This document shows, piece by piece, positions 26,101 through 37,416 of a stretch of 64,000 bases of DNA (positions are counted from its first letter, which is position 1; every line of letters starts with the position of its first letter). Position numbers and translations under genes: made by a program. The stretch lies in NCBI RefSeq assembly GCF_947507565.1, contig NC_089178.1, positions 1 to 64,000 on the forward strand. The letters run 5' to 3'. The notes beneath the pieces were generated by a model. It saw nothing but the letters and a program-made list of their open reading frames with translations, had not been told where the DNA came from and made no database searches. Source of the DNA: Oscarella lobularis. Lineage: Eukaryota > Porifera > Homoscleromorpha > Homosclerophorida > Oscarellidae.

Positions 26101-26512
26101 CCGCATTACAGGTAGAGTGAAAACGAAGAGGTGGAGTCCACTTTTGACACACCACTTCTCTAGGTCAATCGAAGCCGGAAGCTCGAACGTCGTTGGATAG
26201 ACGACAACGAGATCAAGGAATGCTCAGATTGCAAGAAAAAGTTCTCTTTAACCGTACGCAAGGTAAGTAAACGCGTTGAATATAGAGCAGCCGTTTTCCA
26301 ACAAATATCCTCTTTTCTTTTGCGTACGAAGCATCATTGCAGGAATTGTGGGTAAATGACAATGATTTAGATTAGATGCTCTCTCTCTTTTCATCATCCA
26401 ATGTCCTAGGTTGATTTTCTGCTACGAATGTTCGTCGAAGACTGTAAAATTGCCTGCGTACAAAGATCCCATGCGCGTCTGTATTGAGTGCTACAAAGAG
26501 AAAACGGCTTGA
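20154..26512 (+). CDS. EEA1-like coiled-coil protein with C-terminal FYVE domain
   Basis: Endosomal tether-like protein. Around 35-40 small exons encode an almost uninterrupted heptad coiled coil rich in Glu, Lys, Leu and Gln, ending in a FYVE zinc finger that binds PI3P on early endosomes. The FYVE signature is complete: WIDD, a first CxxC (CSDCKKKF), RKHHCRNCG, the CxxC of FCYECS, and RVCIECY just before the TGA stop at 26510-26512. This matches the FYVE of human EEA1 (WxxD, RRHHCRQCG, RVCDAC) in sequence and in its C-terminal position. The N-terminus is MLKKILKRKDESP followed by a Ser-rich stretch. I see no N-terminal C2H2 Rab5-binding finger as in vertebrate EEA1, so it may be missing or replaced. 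The gene ends 162 bases from the convergent nischarin stop. Confidence 0.85.
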
Positions 26513-26674
26513 GCAACTAGTTTTTCTACTGCGCCTGCTATTGCGTGTAATTCAAAATGAAGGGGGTAAGCATCAGCATTGCAACACAGACACATTCACG
26601 TACAGTACAACAGACTCATACATGCATACATAGAGTAGTACATATGTAGTTTAAGTAGTTGACTACTGACTGGC

Positions 26675-29474
26675 TCAAGTCGACGACTTTGCTTCCATTG
26701 GCAAGTCGTCCATCATTTGAGCGTGCCACTGCATGGACAAGGTACGAAGCAATTTCTCTCGCTCTCGATACGATCCCGTTTCAATTGATATTTCTTCGAG
26801 TTGTTCATCTTTAGACGTTTCTTCTTCTTCTTGCGCAATATCGACTTTGATGAAATCGTCGTCGGCGAGAAGCGTATCTTTAGGCATGCCGTCGTCCAAT
26901 CGTTCTCTAGCCGGCGACGGTGGACGATTGGTAAAGATGAGACTGAAGCGATTCGCCTCTCCAAGACGAGCAAAAACGACTCGCTTCAAAGCTCGTACGC
27001 TCCAATGACGAATTTGTCCAAAGCGTTCGACGGTCGGCGGAGTTCGACAGAAATGAGGCGGTGGGAAATGAATTTGATCTTCGACGAAAATCGCGACGCT
27101 TTCGTCGGTGACGACGATCGATTTGAGACGATCGTCGTGTCGTACGACATTATAGGCGAGAATGGGAATGTCGACGATTTTATCGTCACGATATTCGCGA
27201 AGAAGAGCGACTAAATCGGCAAGACTCTCGTCGGTCGTCACGGCAACACTCGAATCATTTTCTGTTTCGTAGATGTCGTCGCCGGTGCCGTCACTGCTTC
27301 CCACTTTTGTCGCCGCCGTGCGAACGATCGAAACCATTTCGTTTGTTTCGGCGCTGTCTCTCGTCACGCATGCAAACGTCATCGCGACGCCGTCACCTTC
27401 AATGCGAAAACACTGGTCAAAGAGTCCCACGCAAATTCTCGCTATATCGTCGACGTTGACTTGAAGAACGCTGACGTTATTATCGATTCGACGTCGAACG
27501 TTGAGGTCTTCGCTTTTTGCCACAACATAGACACTTGTCGCCGTCAAAACGACGCACGACTCGAACAAATGTCGAGGTCTTGCGTAGAGAATGCACGACG
27601 TCCAAGTCCGTCGTTTGACGGCAAGCAAATCGTCGCCACCAATCGATTGATGAATGTATTTGGCGAGATCTTGAGCACTCATATCTCGAAGACTATCCAG
27701 CGAATTTGAGGCCGTCGCCGTCGTCGCCGGTGCGGCAGTCGTCGCCACGGCAACATCAACTTCCTTTCTTCGATCGTCGGAGTGCCGTCGACCTTCGAAA
27801 ATCTTCAATTCTCGGTGAAAATTCTCGGCCCAGAGATCACTCAAACACTGAACGATTTTCTGTCGATGACTTGCCGTAGCCGATCGTAAGAGCCACGTTT
27901 CGTCGCCATCGAATAACAATCGAATGTCGCCCGGGGCCGTCGATTCGTCGTCGAATCCGGAAAAGCAAAGAATTTCGACGCCGGATACGTCTTCAACGCG
28001 TCGACTCTTTGCAACGACGTAGCGCGGATTCGACGGCTCAGCAAAGGCGAACGTAGGCAAAGGCCAATGAACCAAATCTTCATCGCACAGAAAAATATCG
28101 GAGATCGTAACGACGAGCGTGCGAGCAACGCACGCGTTCGGATCACTATCATCTAGCTCAAAGAGAAGCATGTAAAGAACTAAGTCCCAATTTTCGACGG
28201 CCGTTTCGATTGGTTCGCTAGAAAAGACACTTTTTGCCAAACTCGTCTTCAACATTATCGTCGTCTCTTCGGAGGGCTGGAGAAATTTAGTCTCTTCCTT
28301 GACGACGTCTTGAAATTTCGTAATGAATTCGTGAGTCACGTTCGAATTTCTCGTCAAAAGGGAAAAGGTTCCTTGCGATCCGGTCGCCGCTTCGATTCGA
28401 AAACTCTGATCGAACAGACCGACGACGATTTGACGAAGACTTTCGAGCGGAAAACCGTATATCCAGTCACTAGCGCCGTCCGATTTTCGCACAAGATGAA
28501 GACATCGATTCGTTAGAATAACGTAGACGGATATTTCGGCTTTGCTGTTTGCGTACGCGTACGGAAGACACGAAGTTTCGACGACAGAAAGAATCTTCTC
28601 CTCCTCCTCCTCTTCCTCTTCGTCTTCTGTCTTGTCGTCAAGGAGCCCCGCTTGCCGACATCGTCCAGCGACGAAGTGAGAAAAGTAGTCTTTGAGCGTT
28701 GAGGAGACAAAAACGGCCGGCTCCTCCGGTTGAGGCACTACTACATTCGGCGTAACACTTGCAAGCGAAAAGCTAGAAACGCCGGGCATAAAATTAGACG
28801 GCCTATGGTAAGAAGAAGGACTTGCCTATTGGATTTAATTAGACGTTGAAGGATGGCAAACATGGTCGTTGCTTCGGCGGATTTTTCAAACGAATAACAG
28901 CGATATTGCGTGTGATTGGATGACACCGAATATTTGCAGGCGACGACTGGATCGCTGCGCCGAAGAAGAATAACTTCCTGAAACGAATCTAGGGGAAAAA
29001 AAGAGTGCAAAAAGAAAAAGAAAAAAGTTTCGTTTTCTTACCCAAGTTGAAAACGCCGTCAAGTTCTCCCGTATTCATATCGACTTCCATGAGACTGAAT
29101 TGATTGACGTCAATCGTGACGATTCGACGATCGCCGCCCATTTTGAGACCCTCATTCGTCGTCAATTCGTCCCACGGAACGGCAGGATGAAAGACGGTCG
29201 CAATAGCGCTAAAACTGCAACAACAAAACGTGGGTTTATCAGACCTGTACGGAACGAGTGATTGACATCTCTCGTACCTTTCATCTTGACTGGGTGCGAC
29301 GACAACAACGACGTCGTCTTTTTTCCTACGACGGCCCACAATATTTCATCGTCTCAAACACAAACTACTTTATTCGTACGTCGTTTCAGACGAATCTACG
29401 GAAGATGATTTCGTTTGTTCTGGCGACTTTTTGCTCCGACGTTTCCGACTGGGCGACTTTTCTCTCTTATCTGA

Positions 29475-29521
<47 letters not shown>

Positions 29522-32051
29522 TCGTCTCTGTGCTTGCCCTCTCGTTGTAAAGAGAGAGCCATTGTTTGCCGCCTTCACTTCGCAACGATTCAACTTGATC
29601 TCGAAAACTAGGAGTTTTCTCTACGAAAAACGATGGACGTTTTTAAGAAGAAGGCGACTACTAAGACGTACCAATTCGACTGCGTTCGCCGTCCGTAAAA
29701 TCGTCGTCGTCGTCGTCGTCGTCGTCGGAGCGTACACGTAGCAAAGGCGACGGATGTGTGCCGCCGTCTTCAGACGCAAGTCGTATGAGTCGTTTTCCCT
29801 GCAGCGTCATGCAACGTCTTTTTCACATCGTTTCTTTGTGCTGCTATAAAGTACTTACCCGTCGCTTACTGGTGACACTTTGTAGCTGGCTTTTGTCGCC
29901 TGCGTTTGGAGCTGTCGCCACCGCCGTCGCAGTCCAATTGCGATACTTTTCACTGTCCGCCTAATCCCAATATCATCACTTAGGGGAGGAGTGGCGAAAA
30001 AACCATTAATTACATACCAAATCTCGTTTGGAAATTGGTTTTCCATCGAGAAGAAATCGAGGCTAAAACGAGGAGGAACAGGTTCGCGATCATGCAGAAT
30101 ATAGTTTACCTCAGCAATGACGTCTTCGTGCAAAAGACCGACGACCATTTCACGATAGTGCTTCGAAGCGGTGAGCGGATTTCCTTCAAAATCGACCTCT
30201 TGAAGGCAGGGCAATTTGGAAAGACTCGAAACGTCACGAATCTAATATCCATCCATCCATCCATTCAACAGTGATCTACAGCTACGTCTAAAAAAAATCC
30301 AACCTTTTCAATGCAATTGTCTGTAGCATCGAGAAAGGCAAGCGAATACAAGCGACCAATTCCTTACAAAAAGCAATATAGAGGTAAGTCTCATCCCTCT
30401 TATGCCCCCTCTCTACCTTCTAGTGATTTCAGTCTATTATTTGACACGTTCAGTACGGATATGTTTCCTAATTTTTTGTCTGCGTCTGCTAGGCTCGTAA
30501 TTTGATTGAAAGACAGGTCAAGTTTCGTCAAATTGATGAGCTGCATATCGACTTTCGAATGTATATAAAAGACGAAGGAAGAAATGCGTCGCTTACGTCA
30601 AGATTCTGAATTTCCGTTATTTCGTTTTCACTCAAATCGAGCTTTTCGACTTTGACCAAGAGTTTCTACGCGAAAAAAATCAAATCTCGTCAACACATCG
30701 TCATTTTTTTTACGAAAGCAGGAGGCAAATATTTGATTTTATTATTGCGAAAGTCGGCAAACGTAAGCTTGGGCCACGGCTGAGCTCTATGACGAATATC
30801 AGACAAACTGCTACTGCTACTCGTACTGATGCTCCACAAATCTCCCGTAATAAGAATAGTCTGAAGCGCAAGACATCATATAATGATCATATTTATCATG
30901 TGACCTACTTCAATGGGGTCAGACAGTTGGTGAACAGCGAGTTTCTGAAGACGAGGCTGGATTGATTCGAGTCCACGAATTAGAGCCGGATCAACTTTAA
31001 TCAGCTATAATAGCAAAAAAGAAAATCGATCAATAAATAACTAATAGTTTATCCTTACCACCAATTCTTCAACTGCTTTGAAGACAGACACGTCAAAAGG
31101 AAAACCGGCTCGAGAACCGACTATGACGTTGTCTTTAGGAGATGGACTCGTCTCGCCACTTGAACCGGAAGTATCACTTTGCGAACAAATCTTGAAAAAA
31201 AGAGTTTGATCTGGTATAACGAAACACTGATGACTGACTGCTCTACCTTAACACGTTTGAGTTGGTAGAGAAAATCAAAGAGATGGCCAAGATCGCAAGG
31301 ATCCGGGTCATCTGAGTCGTCGTATCCGAACGTGGGTGCGGCGGTCGTCAATCTGCGCGTGACGCAGTGCAATTGGAGTGGAGTAAATTCAACCAATTTT
31401 CCCATCTCCAAAAGACGATCGCCTAGGAAAAAAATTTCACGTCGACGTCATCAATAGCAACGAAGTATTTATAAAAAGTCACCTTTGGTCAAGGCAGCTT
31501 TGGCCATTTTCTGCGATACGCCGACAACATCCTGTTGCCAAGCAACAAAAAATTAATTTTAAAAAATGATAATGTGCTGGCTCTTACGTGCTCTTCGAAT
31601 TCGACGAAAGCGAGAAATTCGCGTGGAATTTGCTTATAAAAAGCGACTATTCCTTTCAGATATTCGTGCAAAAATTGACGCCGTTTTTCCACGTTCGCTG
31701 CCGAACGACTATTGATGACAATTTTGGGTGGAAGAAGACCGCGAGTCAATCCTCGTTTTTTGACGAGCTAGACATGATTGAACCGAAAGTGAAGGAGAGG
31801 AAAGAAAAGAGGAAAAGAATCGCTCACTCACTTGTTCGTTGAGACTTTCAAAGTCCTTAAATCGTTTGAGAAGGTGCCACGTGCAATCTTCGACGGTCAC
31901 GTCGACTTGATAGTACTGCGAAGAGTCGAAAAGCAAAAGGGGACGAATTGGAAGCCACGCCCCTTCGTTTGTTTCGGTATCTTTTTACCGTACACTCCTC
32001 TTCGCTTATGGCTTTCACGACAGCAATGCTTTTGAACGCTGCAGAGGACAT
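26675..32051 (-). CDS. NISCH: Nischarin (PX, leucine-rich repeat, PH-like repeats)
   Basis: Scaffold protein of endosomes and plasma membrane that binds phosphoinositides, integrin alpha5 and Rac-pathway kinases in vertebrates. Starting at 32051, the N-terminus (MSSAAFKSIAVVKAISEEE) leads into a PX domain with KRFKDFESLNEQ and LLPPK, then DLGHLFDFLYQLKRVK and FPFDVSVFKAVEELV, which align with human nischarin. Short exons from 31 to 29.8 kb encode leucine-rich repeats (for example KLDLSENEITEIQNL and LPCLQEVDFEGNPLT). A low-complexity part follows, with poly-Asp near 29700-29735 and poly-Thr from a GTC/GAC triplet run at 29474-29520. The last exon (26675 to about 28789) encodes about 700 residues and ends LSMQWHAQMMDDLPME, matching the human C-terminus. 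It contains a two-fold repeat of about 333 residues: VGLFDQSFRIE and VGLFDQCFRIE, each followed by an HWPLP- or HFPPP-type block. Confidence 0.93.
29474..29520. repeat. (GTC)n/(GAC)n triplet microsatellite in nischarin exon
   Basis: Pure GTC run on the + strand, read as ACG codons (poly-Thr) in the minus-strand nischarin reading frame. A second GTC/GAC run at about 29700-29730 encodes poly-Asp in the same gene. Confidence 0.8.
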
Positions 32052-32137
32052 GATCTGCGTCGCGAAAAGACGATAACGACGATAACGACGCGGTTTGGTG
32101 TACTTTTATCCTGGCTTTCGTTCGATCACGTGACGCA
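32052..32137. promoter_or_regulatory. Likely bidirectional promoter, nischarin / PqaA-AprA-like gene
   Basis: Only 86 bases separate the two divergent start codons, so both 5' untranslated regions and the core promoter must lie here or overlap the genes. The sequence holds repeated CGATAACGA units (around 32071-32088) and a CACGTG-like E-box half (gatcacgtgacg, 32125-32136). No TATA box is obvious. The promoter role is inferred from spacing only. Confidence 0.55.
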
Positions 32138-34324
32138 ATGATGAAACTGAAGCTCGTGGTGGTGGCGGCGTTTTGCAGCGTATCTGCCGTCTTTTGCACG
32201 CCTCTCGACGATTATGTGCATCTTCCAGACAGCCATTACGAATACAACGAAGCGTGGCAACCTTACGTCGACGATCGGATGACAATCTATTATTTGAACA
32301 TGACATCGCAAAAATGGCTCACAGGTCGCCGTAGCTAGCTAAAAAATAGCTTTCTCTGAACGAAGATCTTTGTTTTTTTTTAGAAGCGGAATTGAATCGG
32401 CCAATTTGGTGGCACATTATGTGCGTCATTGTTCCACATGACGTCAAATACGATCAACACGCTTTTATGTACATAACCGGTGGAGGCAACCATAACGAGT
32501 GAGAAAGAGAGTTTGAGATTGATCAATAATCACTGCCCCGTCCACCTTAGAAAACCTTCTCTTTCTGATAAAGAATTGTCTCTCATTTCTGCCTATTCTC
32601 TTAGCACCAAAATGTAAGGACTACTCATCCGGATAAATAACTAAAGCATGTTCAATATCGTTTAGGATTGGAGCTATTTTACATCAGATTCCCAATCAGC
32701 CCCTTACGTTTACGGTAGACTTTATTATCATCATCATCATCATCCTTTGTTATTTTTTTCTCCCAGAATGATCCTCTCAATAAGAGTCGTTCCGAAGACG
32801 CAATCATCGCTTTGACGTGGTACAAATTCTTAGAGGACACTGAGCGGCCCGAGTGGCTCCTGAGATTGCCAATGACCAAAGTCATTAGCTACAACTCAAT
32901 TTAATTAAACCCGCAAAGTCTAATTTTACTGTTTAGGCTGCTGTTCGTGCTCTCGATACAATAACGGACGTTGTAATGAAGAAAAAGTCGCTTTCTATTT
33001 CAAAGTTTTTTGTTGCGGGCGCCTCAAAGGTGAGGCAAGGACACAAAACCAATTATTAATCGTACATGATTTTATTAGCGTGGCTGGACGACTTGGACGA
33101 CTGCCGCTGTTGACAAGAGAGTCGTAGGCATTACTCCCATTGTTCTTGACGTCATCAACGTGCAAGATGTTTGTTATTGGTGAAAATGAATTTGTTCTGC
33201 ATTTCTTTTAAATTAGAATTTTCGTCACATTTGGCACTCCTACGGAAATTGGAGTTTTGCGCTGGAAGACTATTATGATATGAACGTCACTCTTCGGCTC
33301 TTTGACCCAGCGTTTGAGAAACTCGCAGCCATTGTCGATCCAATTGGCAAGAGACGTTCTATGCATAGAACAGAAATAAATTATATGTATTCTCTACTTT
33401 AGCTTATGCTGACAGATTGACAATGCCAAAATACATCATTTCTACAACGGGAGACGAATTTCAAATGCCCGATGACACACTTTTCTATGGCAGAACGTTA
33501 CCCGGCAAAACATACTACAGGTATAAGATTTTATGATATGATCCAACTATTTAATTATTTAATTTTAAGGATGATACCGAATGCGGAGCACAGTTGCGCT
33601 GGCCACGCTGTCAGCATTTTTTTAGGCCTGCAAGCATTTTTTATAAGCATTGTTGAGGTAACGTCCAGTTCTTCCTCATAACGGTTCTCCGCCCTATGAT
33701 AATTCTAGAATTCTCCCTTGCCCCCATTGAATTGGACTATGACCAGGGTTAGAATTTGGGTTCTTCATTAAAATTTTAACTTCTGACATTTCTAAAGAAT
33801 GCTGAAGGTGGCTCTATTACGTTGCACTCGCCCACAAAACCGTCCTCTGTGACTATGTGGCATGGCACAACAATTGATGGAAATTTCAGGTCATAGGCTC
33901 TGCTTGCTACTAAATAATTATTTATTGGGCTCTTTAGACGTGATTTTCGCTTGCTGTGTGCTTCTAAAGATTCATCAAAACCTACAATACACCCTGTATT
34001 TTGGAAGGGAAACTCCGTCTCTCAAAACGTAGTGGAGACTTTGTAGTCTATGACATTGTACATGTCATCTTTCATTGCGCAGAATAACGGAGAGTACGTC
34101 GCTGAGATGAAAAATCCCAGAGAAGGTTGGTCGGCTTTTTTTATTCAGGTATGTAGAAAATGAATATTTCATTTAATTAATTAATTAATTATACGTTTTT
34201 GCAGGTGACGTATCCTGCTCCTTTTAGCGACGTTATGATGTTTACTACGCAAGTGAACATTATCCCCGAGACCTTTCCCTATCCCGATTGTCACGGGGAA
34301 GGCTGTCGGGGAAATTTGATATGA
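32138..34324 (+). CDS. PqaA/AprA-like secreted alpha/beta-hydrolase-fold protein (PhoPQ-activated family)
   Basis: Secreted protein of the PhoPQ-activated pathogenicity-related family, known from bacteria (PqaA) and from Dictyostelium as the growth repressor AprA. About ten introns interrupt it. The N-terminus MMKLKLVVVAAFCSVSAVFC is a clear signal peptide. Family landmarks are WWHIMCVIVPHDVKYDQHAF, ITGGGNHN, FFVAGASKRGWTTWTTAAV (nucleophile-elbow-like GASKRG), VVGITPIVLDVINVQNF, GNWSFALEDYYD, ISTTGDEFQMPDD (candidate acid) and MIPNAEHSC (candidate His). Several N-glycosylation sequons are present (NMT, NWS, NVT). The product ends in CHGEGCRGNLI with TGA at 34322-34324. Base composition and introns look native. 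Enzymatic activity is not established for the family as far as I know; a signalling or hydrolytic role would be a guess. Confidence 0.88.
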
Positions 34325-34458
34325 GCGTGACGTCGCACACGACGTCACGAGAGACAGAATAAACAATTGTTAGCGTGCGCTACGTCGACCTCCGCATTCC
34401 GCTCGTGTGCACGCGCCTCGAAAATCGCCGGCTTCCTTTCCCTCTTCCAGTCGTCGTC

Positions 34459-37205
34459 ATGTCTGACTATCACCGTCCAGACAAGAAGCGCGTTCAAGCG
34501 CTGAAAGACATAGCGAACAAGCTGCGCATTCACAGCATCGAATCGACGCAAGCAGCCAATTCGGGGTAAAATCACGCGATTTGCGCCTCCGATCTCACTC
34601 TCTTTCGTTCTCCAGCCATCCGACGTCATGCTGCTCGGCAGCCGAATTCATGTCCGTTCTTTTCTTCCACGAAATGCGCTATAAAGGTGAGTTTTGGAGG
34701 CCTCCGGTCCGGTGGACGACGCTGATTGGTCGACGGGCGAGAGACACCCATCCGGTTCCTTCGAATCGTCTGGCTTCTCTCACTCAACCCAATGTCATGT
34801 GTACGAGTCTTATTTTTTCTTTTTTTTTTTGCAGCATCGGAACCGATGGATCCATCAAGCGATCGTTTTATTTTGTCAAAGGTACGTAAAAAAGCGAGCG
34901 AGAGGCGAATCGCGTGTCTTATTTTAATAAATCTATTAGGGTCACGCTGCTCCCGTTCTCTACGCCGCTTGGGCAGAAGCGGGTCTCTTTGCCAAAGAAG
35001 AACTTCTCAAATTGCGCACGTTTGGTCATCTTTTGGAAGGTCATCCTATTCCAGTCAGTAGAGAGAGACTTCCGTAATAAATAAATAAATAAATATATAT
35101 ATGATTCTTTTTTTAGAAAATGGGCTTTGTTGACGTTGCGACGGGATCTCTGGGTCAAGGACTGAGCGTTGCATGCGGAATGGCATATACGGGAAAATAC
35201 TTTGACAAATCATCGTAAATATTTTTGATTTATTTATCTATCTATAAAATTTATAGCTTTTTTTAGATATCGTACCTATGTGATCATGGGCGATGGAGAA
35301 TCGGCTGAAGGAAGCGTTTGGGAAGCAATGAATTTCGCTTCCTATTACAAACTCGATAATCTCGTCGCAATTTTCGACGTCAATCGTTTGGGACAAAGCG
35401 AACCGGCTTTGCTCCAACACGACATGGAATCGTATCGGAAACGCGCCGACGCTTTTGGGTGAGAGAATAACATCCGGGGATTTCACATTATACGGGATTG
35501 TTTTTTTTTCTAGATGGCACGCCATCGTTGTCGATGGACACGACGTCGAGGCCATCTGTCGCGCTTTCCACGAAGCGAAAACGACGAAGGGCAAGCCGAC
35601 GGCTCTTCTCGCGAAAACGTACAAAGGTCACGGCGTGACGGCGGTCTCAGACAAGGAGAATTGGCACGGAAAAGCGCTCGGCGAACACAGCGCAAATGCC
35701 GTCAAAGAAATCCAAGAGCGCATCGTCGAAAAGGGCCCGCACGGTCTCAATCCACAGCCAGTTGAAGACAAAGTGCCCGATCTTCCATCGGGGCCCCCAA
35801 AACTAGCCAAATCTCCCAATTACACAAAAGGACAAAAGGTGACTTCCTATTCGAAAAATATCACTTTAATTGATATTTATCCAAGGTTGCCACTCGCGTC
35901 GCTTACGGAACAGCCTTGGCTAGTCTCGGCGAAGGCGATCGTCGCATCGTCGCCATGGACGGCGACACGAAAAATTCAACATATTCGCTCACCTTCAAAA
36001 AAGCTCATCCGGATCGCTACGTCGAATGTTTCATCGCCGAACAGAATCTAGTGGGCGTGGCAACGGGATGCGGCTGTCGCGGACGCACCATTCCCTTCGC
36101 AAGCACCTTTGCCGCTTTCTTTTCACGCGCCTACGATCAAATACGCATGGGAGCCATATCCGATGCCAATATCAAATTGACGGGCTCCCACGCCGGAAGT
36201 TCCATTGGTAAACTCCCTCCTCCTCCTCCTCCCCCCTCAAAAAAAAGATCCAAGCATTACGCTATATTTTAAAAATATAGCGTATAGCGAAAGGAAAAAA
36301 ATTAAACTTGGAAAAAATATTATTTTTATCATCCTGTGCGTATGCTTTGATTGACGTTTTAACCGTCTGTTTTAACTATAGAACATCCTACTATAAGTGT
36401 AGGGCAGCTAGGGTAGAATTCAAAGTGAAAGTGAATAGACTCTAGTTTCCTCTGAGCTGCAATCTTCAATAAGAAGTCTAATGAGCTCTTTTATAAATAA
36501 GGAAGGTCTCTATTAATTAATTAATAATTGGTTGTTGTTTTTTGTTTTTAGGTGAAGATGGACCGTCGCAGATGGCGCTCGAGGATTTGGCAATGTTTCG
36601 CGCCATTCCCAGCGCCGTCGTCTTTTATCCGTCCGACGCCGTCTCATGCGAACGCGCTATTGAATTAGCCGGCGGTTATAAAGGCATCACGTTCACGCGA
36701 ACGAGTCGTCCGGCGACGCCCGTTCTCTACGACAACGACGAACCATTTGAAATTGGCAAGGGAAAGGTAGAAAAAAATTCAAAATCTCCTCCTTTTTTCT
36801 ATTTGTCTCCCTACATAGCTCGTTCGTCAGTCGGAAAACGATAAAGTGACTCTTGTTGGATGCGGCGTGACTCTTCACGAATGCGTGACGGCCGCCGATG
36901 AATTATCCGGCGAAGGAATCAACGTTCGCGTCGTGGATCCGTTCACTTTGAAACCAATGGACGCCGAGCTTCTCAACAAATGCGCTGACGTCACTCAGGG
37001 CCGCTTTATCACCGTCGAAGATCATTATCCCGAAGGAGGTATTGGTGACGCTGTTGCTCTCGCTCTTTCCGGTCGTCCAGGCGTCGTCGTCGAACGCATT
37101 GCCGTGAGGAAGATTCCCGGAAGTGGACCCGGTGCCGTCATCATGAACGACGTCGGAATTACGGCTCCGCACATTTGCAAAGCCGTCAAGAAACTCTTGG
37201 CTTGA
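34459..37205 (+). CDS. TKT: Transketolase
   Basis: Thiamine-diphosphate enzyme of the non-oxidative pentose phosphate pathway that transfers two-carbon units between sugar phosphates in the cytosol. Start [20 protein letters not shown] at 34459. Landmarks in order: [31 protein letters not shown] (substrate-contacting His), [15 protein letters not shown], the ThDP/metal-binding [13 protein letters not shown] with [28 protein letters not shown] (catalytic Glu in AEQN), [39 protein letters not shown], and a C-terminal domain ending [13 protein letters not shown]. It is full length by comparison with the roughly 620-residue animal enzyme. One intron (36208-36551) is 344 bases, far longer than its neighbours, and contains a palindrome. 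The gene is convergent with the next minus-strand gene. Confidence 0.97.
36258..36284. repeat. 13-base inverted repeat inside the long transketolase intron
   Basis: The arms tacgctatatttt and aaaatatagcgta are exact reverse complements around a single central A, inside an AT-rich intron of 344 bases (36208-36551). Typical introns here are 40-80 bases. This may be a small MITE-like insertion or simply an AT-rich hairpin. No target-site duplication was identified. Confidence 0.6.
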
Positions 37206-37416
37206 TGAGAAGATGAACAACGTCTTCTTATCATTGGGACACATTACTTGTGTGCGCGCGTCTTTGGCTGTCGTTGTCCTAGTCATAGTCGTTGTCTTTA
37301 TTGCTAATACACACAAGTCTTTGTTTCACTAAAGAACGCAGCAAACCGCGGCGTTTTACTGTACATCGGTTTTTTTTCAGAACAGAGGTAAAAGGCGGCG
37401 GCAACTCACACAGTTC

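Noticed and set aside
32138-34324. Recent bacterial transfer of the PqaA-like gene
   Set aside because: About ten spliceosomal introns, a native promoter arrangement and codon use like its neighbours argue against a recent acquisition or contamination.
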